Shown: in pieces, positions 60,981 through 64,000 of the stretch | Position numbering within the stretch: the first letter of the stretch is position 1 | Layout of the letters: every line of letters begins with the position of its first letter | From: Calditrichia bacterium | Lineage (GTDB): Bacteria > Calditrichota > Calditrichia > Calditrichales > J004 | DNA length: 64,000 bases | Direction: 5' to 3' | Assembly: GCA_020635035.1 (NCBI GenBank) | Contig: JACKAO010000004.1 | Span: 186,001-250,000 of the forward strand | Notes under the pieces: generated by a model | The model's input: the letters and a program-made list of their open reading frames with translations, nothing else | Told to the model about the DNA's origin: nothing | The model's database searches: none | Made by a program: the position numbers and the translations under genes

Positions 60981-62348
60981 ATGAAAAAAGATATGAATAT
61001 TCTGATTGTGGATGATGAAGAAATTCAGCGCAATATATTAGCCGATATTTTAAAAGACGCCGGCTATAATGCTGATACGGCGGGAAATGGTGCGATTGCA
61101 CTGGAAAAGCTTGCCGCTGATGATTATTCCATAGTCCTTACCGATTTGAAGATGCCCGAAAAAGACGGTATTGATGTTTTAAATGGCGTCCGGGATAAGA
61201 ACCCTGATACACAGGTTATCATTATGACGGCTTTTGGTACGATTCCCGGTGCGGTGAATGCCATCAAAAAAGGGGCGTATGATTACCTGACAAAACCTTT
61301 TAAGAAAGATGAACTTTTGCAGGTCGTTAAACGCGCTGCTGAAAAATTTGACCTGCTCCAGGAAAATTTACGCTTGCGTAATGAAATAAACAGCCGTTAT
61401 CAGTTTGAAAATATTATTGGTAAAAGTGCCGCCATGCAGAAAATATTCAGCATGATTGAGCGCATTTCCAAAATTGATTCAACCGTCTTAATAAGCGGTG
61501 CCAGTGGTACCGGGAAGGAGCTTGTAGCACGTGCCATTCATTTTAACGGCAATCGCAAAAATGGTCCGTTTATCGCGCTTAATTGCGGAGCCATTCCCGA
61601 GTCTTTGATAGAAAGTGAATTGTTTGGCCACGAAAAAGGTACTTTCACAGGGGCATCACGCACGCATATCGGTAAATTTGAGCAGGCACAGGGTGGCTCT
61701 ATTTTTCTTGATGAGATTGGTACAATGCGTCCTGACCTGCAGATCAGGCTGTTGCGGGTCCTGCAGGAAAAACGGATCGAGCGGCTCGGCGCAGGAGCGG
61801 CAATAGAACTGGATGTGCGCGTAATGGCGGCGACAAATGAAAATCTGGATAGTTTAATACAGCAGAATAAATTCCGTATGGATCTGTATCACCGATTAAA
61901 TGTGTTTAATATCCATATCCCGGAACTTAAAGACAGGCGCGAAGACATTATTTTGCTGGCAAAGCATTTTATTAACAAGTATGCAGAAAAATTTAACAGG
62001 CCGGTTCCTGTTTTATCGCCGGCATCTTTAAGCAAGCTGGAAAATTACTCCTTCCCCGGAAATGTAAGAGAACTGGAAAACATAATCGAGAAGACACTGA
62101 TTCTTTGCGATCTTAGCAGGATTGAAGCAGAAGATTTAATGATTAATAATGAAGGTCTGAATCAGTCTAAAATCACCCATCCTGATTCAACAGCTTCGCT
62201 CACCGATGTGGAGTATCAATTGATCTATGATGCGTTAAGCAACAGCCGCGGATCCATAAAAGATGCTTCAAAAAAACTGGGGATATCCTACAAAACCCTG
62301 CAATACAGGATGCGAAAATTCAGCCTTAACAAAACGGATTTTAAGTAA
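60981..62348 (+). CDS. NtrC-family sigma-54 response regulator
   Basis: A 455-residue regulator with a receiver (residues 1-120; Asp55 in LTDLKMP, Lys in LTKPFKK), an AAA+ domain (about 140-375) and a Fis-type helix-turn-helix (about 410-450, SRGSIKDASKKLGISYKTLQYRM). Walker A is GASGTGKE (173-180), Walker B is FLDEIG. The sigma-54 contact loop reads GTFTGA (220-225) instead of GAFTGA, a conservative change. It should be phosphorylated by the kinase encoded just before it. The candidate -24/-12 promoter at 58312 and the repeats at 58220-58264 suggest it activates its own operon. Confidence 0.94.
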   Translation: MKKDMNILIVDDEEIQRNILADILKDAGYNADTAGNGAIALEKLAADDYSIVLTDLKMPEKDGIDVLNGVRDKNPDTQVIIMTAFGTIPGAVNAIKKGAYDYLTKPFKKDELLQVVKRAAEKFDLLQENLRLRNEINSRYQFENIIGKSAAMQKIFSMIERISKIDSTVLISGASGTGKELVARAIHFNGNRKNGPFIALNCGAIPESLIESELFGHEKGTFTGASRTHIGKFEQAQGGSIFLDEIGTMRPDLQIRLLRVLQEKRIERLGAGAAIELDVRVMAATNENLDSLIQQNKFRMDLYHRLNVFNIHIPELKDRREDIILLAKHFINKYAEKFNRPVPVLSPASLSKLENYSFPGNVRELENIIEKTLILCDLSRIEAEDLMINNEGLNQSKITHPDSTASLTDVEYQLIYDALSNSRGSIKDASKKLGISYKTLQYRMRKFSLNKTDFK

Positions 62349-62395
62349 GGCTATTTACTGATTGCTGCATATTCCTTTGGCTGTTAAATTGTTTT

Positions 62396-63130
62396 ATGGC
62401 CAAAGAACTTTCCTACACAAATCATATTGAACACTATCGCCTGGATGCAGAAGTCGCCGACTATTTTAAACCAAACGCACTCGAGGCCCAATCCATCCGG
62501 CGCCGATACCAGTATTTTGAAAAATATCTCAGACCGCAGCAGGGCGGTATAATTCTTGAAGTAGGCAGCGGCGGGGGTGAAGCCTTAAATATCCTGAAAT
62601 CTTCTGCTACGCATTATCTGCCATTGGATCTTTCGCTTAAAAATCTAAAGGTCATAAGGGATAAAGCAGCCGGATTGGTTACACCGCTGGTAGCGGATGG
62701 TTTTGATATTCCGCTTAAAAATGAATCAATCGATATGTTAATCATATCCGAAGTGCTCGAGCATCTGGCACAACCGGAACAGGTTTTAAAAGAGATATTC
62801 CGGATTTTGAAAAAGAATGGATTAGCAGTTCTTTCAGTACCATATAATGAAAAAATAAGTTACCAGCTTTGCATTCATTGCAACCAGTTAACACCAACAA
62901 ATGCACATCTTCATTCCATTGATGAAATTAAATTGAAAAGCTGGGTAGAATCAGCGGGATTCAGCACCCTGAAAGTAAAAAAAGTTAATAATAAAGCTGC
63001 AGCACTTTTCAAGATGCCTGTATTACTTAAACAGCTGCCATTCGGTTTGTACAAGTTTGCCGATGATTCTCTTAATAAAATTATCCCAAAGCCTTCACAC
63101 CTGCTGATGCTGATCTCAAAACCCGTCTGA
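62396..63130 (+). CDS. Class I SAM-dependent methyltransferase
   Basis: A 244-residue enzyme of the Methyltransf_11 type. Motif I is ILEVGSGGGEAL, the acidic loop is PLDLS, motif II is the VADGFDIPL region, and motif III is MLIISEVLEHL followed by LKEIFRILKKNGLAVLSVP. A Cys/His cluster (LCIHCNQ ... HLHS) lies at about residues 156-173 and could bind a metal. The substrate is unknown. There is no clear ribosome site in front of the ATG. It abuts the convergent homocysteine methyltransferase gene with no gap. Confidence 0.87.
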   Translation: MAKELSYTNHIEHYRLDAEVADYFKPNALEAQSIRRRYQYFEKYLRPQQGGIILEVGSGGGEALNILKSSATHYLPLDLSLKNLKVIRDKAAGLVTPLVADGFDIPLKNESIDMLIISEVLEHLAQPEQVLKEIFRILKKNGLAVLSVPYNEKISYQLCIHCNQLTPTNAHLHSIDEIKLKSWVESAGFSTLKVKKVNNKAAALFKMPVLLKQLPFGLYKFADDSLNKIIPKPSHLLMLISKPV

Positions 63131-64000
63131 TTATTTCCCTCGTAAAAGTTTGTGAATTGCAGCGATATGCGACGGTCCTGTTCCGCAGCAGCCCCCAATG
63201 ATATTTACACCAAGGTCCAGGAGTTGCTTAACTTTAGGGATTATATTTTCAGCAGTTTCTGTATAAACCTGTTTACCATCAATCAATTCCGGTAACCCGG
63301 CATTTGCCTGCGCCATAATTGGCAGGGAAGTGAGTGGCCGCATTTCTTTTACCACCTGGATCATTTCATCAAAACCTTTTCCGCAGTTTGATGCAATAAT
63401 GTCTGCTCCTGCTTCTTGTGCTGATTTAACAAATCCTGCAATATTGACGCCCCATTGAGTGTGAATTCCTGCCGGGCCTGCGTTAAAGGTCATACTGGCG
63501 GAAACAGGCAGCCGGGTGCTTTTTTTGACTGCTTTTACTGCACATTCCAATTCTTCCAGCGACATCATGGTTTCAATAAAAATAATGTCAGCACCCGCAT
63601 CAGCCAATGCCAGTGCTTGTTCTTCAAATGCTTTGCCAGCTTCATCCAGGGTAAGTGTACCGAGTGGTTCCAAAATATCACCGGTCGGACCAATGGATCC
63701 TGCCACAAAATGACCGGGCGGGCATATTTCACGCGCTAATTGTACAGCCATTCCATTCAATTCTGAAACACGATTTTCCAGGCCGTGACGATGGAGCGCA
63801 ATGCGGCTTCCGCCAAAACTATTCGTAGTAATAATATCCGACCCGGCGTCATAATAAGATTTATAAATGGAACGTATGATTTCGGGATGGGAATCATTTA
63901 ATTCTTCCGCACAAAACCCGTTTGGTAAAGTCTGTTTCTGCAACTCAGTACCCATAGCTCCGTCGCTAATCAGGATTTCAGAATTGAGTCGGCTAAGTAT
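63131..64000 (-). CDS. Homocysteine S-methyltransferase (MetH N-terminal-like), 5' truncated
   Basis: The minus strand is open from the stop at 63131 to the right edge (289 codons); the start lies outside. Reading begins within a ...EILISDGAMGTELQ segment, the usual N-terminus of the homocysteine-binding barrel, so only a few residues are likely missing. An ATG at 63955 lies inside this motif and is not the real start. Zinc ligands are the Cys in SNCGKG and the Cys-Cys in GGCCGTGPSHI. The frame ends after the barrel, so it is a stand-alone domain rather than full MetH; the methyl donor (methyl-B12 via other subunits, S-methylmethionine or betaine) cannot be told. Confidence 0.9.
   Translation of the reverse strand: MLSRLNSEILISDGAMGTELQKQTLPNGFCAEELNDSHPEIIRSIYKSYYDAGSDIITTNSFGGSRIALHRHGLENRVSELNGMAVQLAREICPPGHFVAGSIGPTGDILEPLGTLTLDEAGKAFEEQALALADAGADIIFIETMMSLEELECAVKAVKKSTRLPVSASMTFNAGPAGIHTQWGVNIAGFVKSAQEAGADIIASNCGKGFDEMIQVVKEMRPLTSLPIMAQANAGLPELIDGKQVYTETAENIIPKVKQLLDLGVNIIGGCCGTGPSHIAAIHKLLRGK

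Noticed and set aside
1..64000. tRNA, rRNA, CRISPR array, prophage or integrase
   Set aside because: Reading both strands by eye gave no cloverleaf ending in CCA, no spaced direct repeats and no phage or recombinase gene; a tRNA scan would be needed to be sure.

Overview
The window is a dense chromosomal stretch from a Gram-negative bacterium with a low GC content (roughly 40% by eye). Outer-membrane and periplasmic systems mark it as diderm: a TonB-dependent receptor with a carboxypeptidase-regulatory-like N-domain, a HmuY-like lipoprotein, DsbD, a MacA/MacB-like exporter and a DUF481 protein. Together with the many PAS kinases and sigma-54 activators, this suggests the FCB superphylum (Calditrichota, Ignavibacteriota or a neighbouring group). 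That placement is an inference, not a proof. I saw no rRNA, tRNA, CRISPR array, transposase or prophage gene.

Layout. 1-1430 is the N-terminal part of a PAS sensor that runs off the left edge. 1525-5755 is a tightly spaced operon: alpha/beta hydrolase, phytase-like lipoprotein, PabB-PabC fusion for folate synthesis, and PGRP-type amidase. 5767-9169 (minus) holds a lone receiver domain, two tandem PAP2 phosphatases and a MATE transporter. 9338-12134 is a DsbD plus peroxiredoxin-like pair. 12548-16817 is a MacA/MacB-like exporter with a separate ATPase and two FtsX-type permeases. 16828-23959 holds an aldo/keto reductase, a DUF481 protein, a stand-alone NFACT-R domain, a phosphohexomutase with a YihX-like phosphatase, a CBS protein and arginine deiminase.

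24120-33184 is the most interesting region. A HemX/CcsA-like membrane protein is followed by a protein whose first ~320 residues align with glutamyl-tRNA reductase (HemA). Its catalytic cysteine motif is destroyed and it is fused to a sigma-54 AAA+ activator and a Fis helix-turn-helix. Immediately downstream lie a 16-bp perfect palindrome, a candidate -24/-12 promoter, a TonB receptor, a two-domain HmuY-like haem-binding lipoprotein, and membrane proteins including a PepSY-TM-like one. I read this as a possible haem-responsive regulator, derived from a haem-biosynthesis enzyme, that controls haem uptake.

33271-38311 (minus) is a GntR(YtrA)-type ABC operon with four paralogous membrane subunits, a GIPIG-repeat membrane protein and a YIP1 protein. 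38512-49503 has a TPR protein with a cysteine-rich tail, YihY, an amino-acid permease, a poly-HAMP chemoreceptor, adenosylhomocysteinase, bacterioferritin and a DUF697 protein. 49807-57876 encodes a 2,689-residue hybrid kinase with about 16 PAS domains. 57913-62348 is a small parvulin divergent from a double-PDZ protein, a sensor kinase and an NtrC-type regulator, with a candidate sigma-54 promoter and a TACCCC/GGGGTA palindrome in between. The right edge has a methyltransferase and a 5'-truncated homocysteine methyltransferase, which with adenosylhomocysteinase belongs to the methyl cycle.
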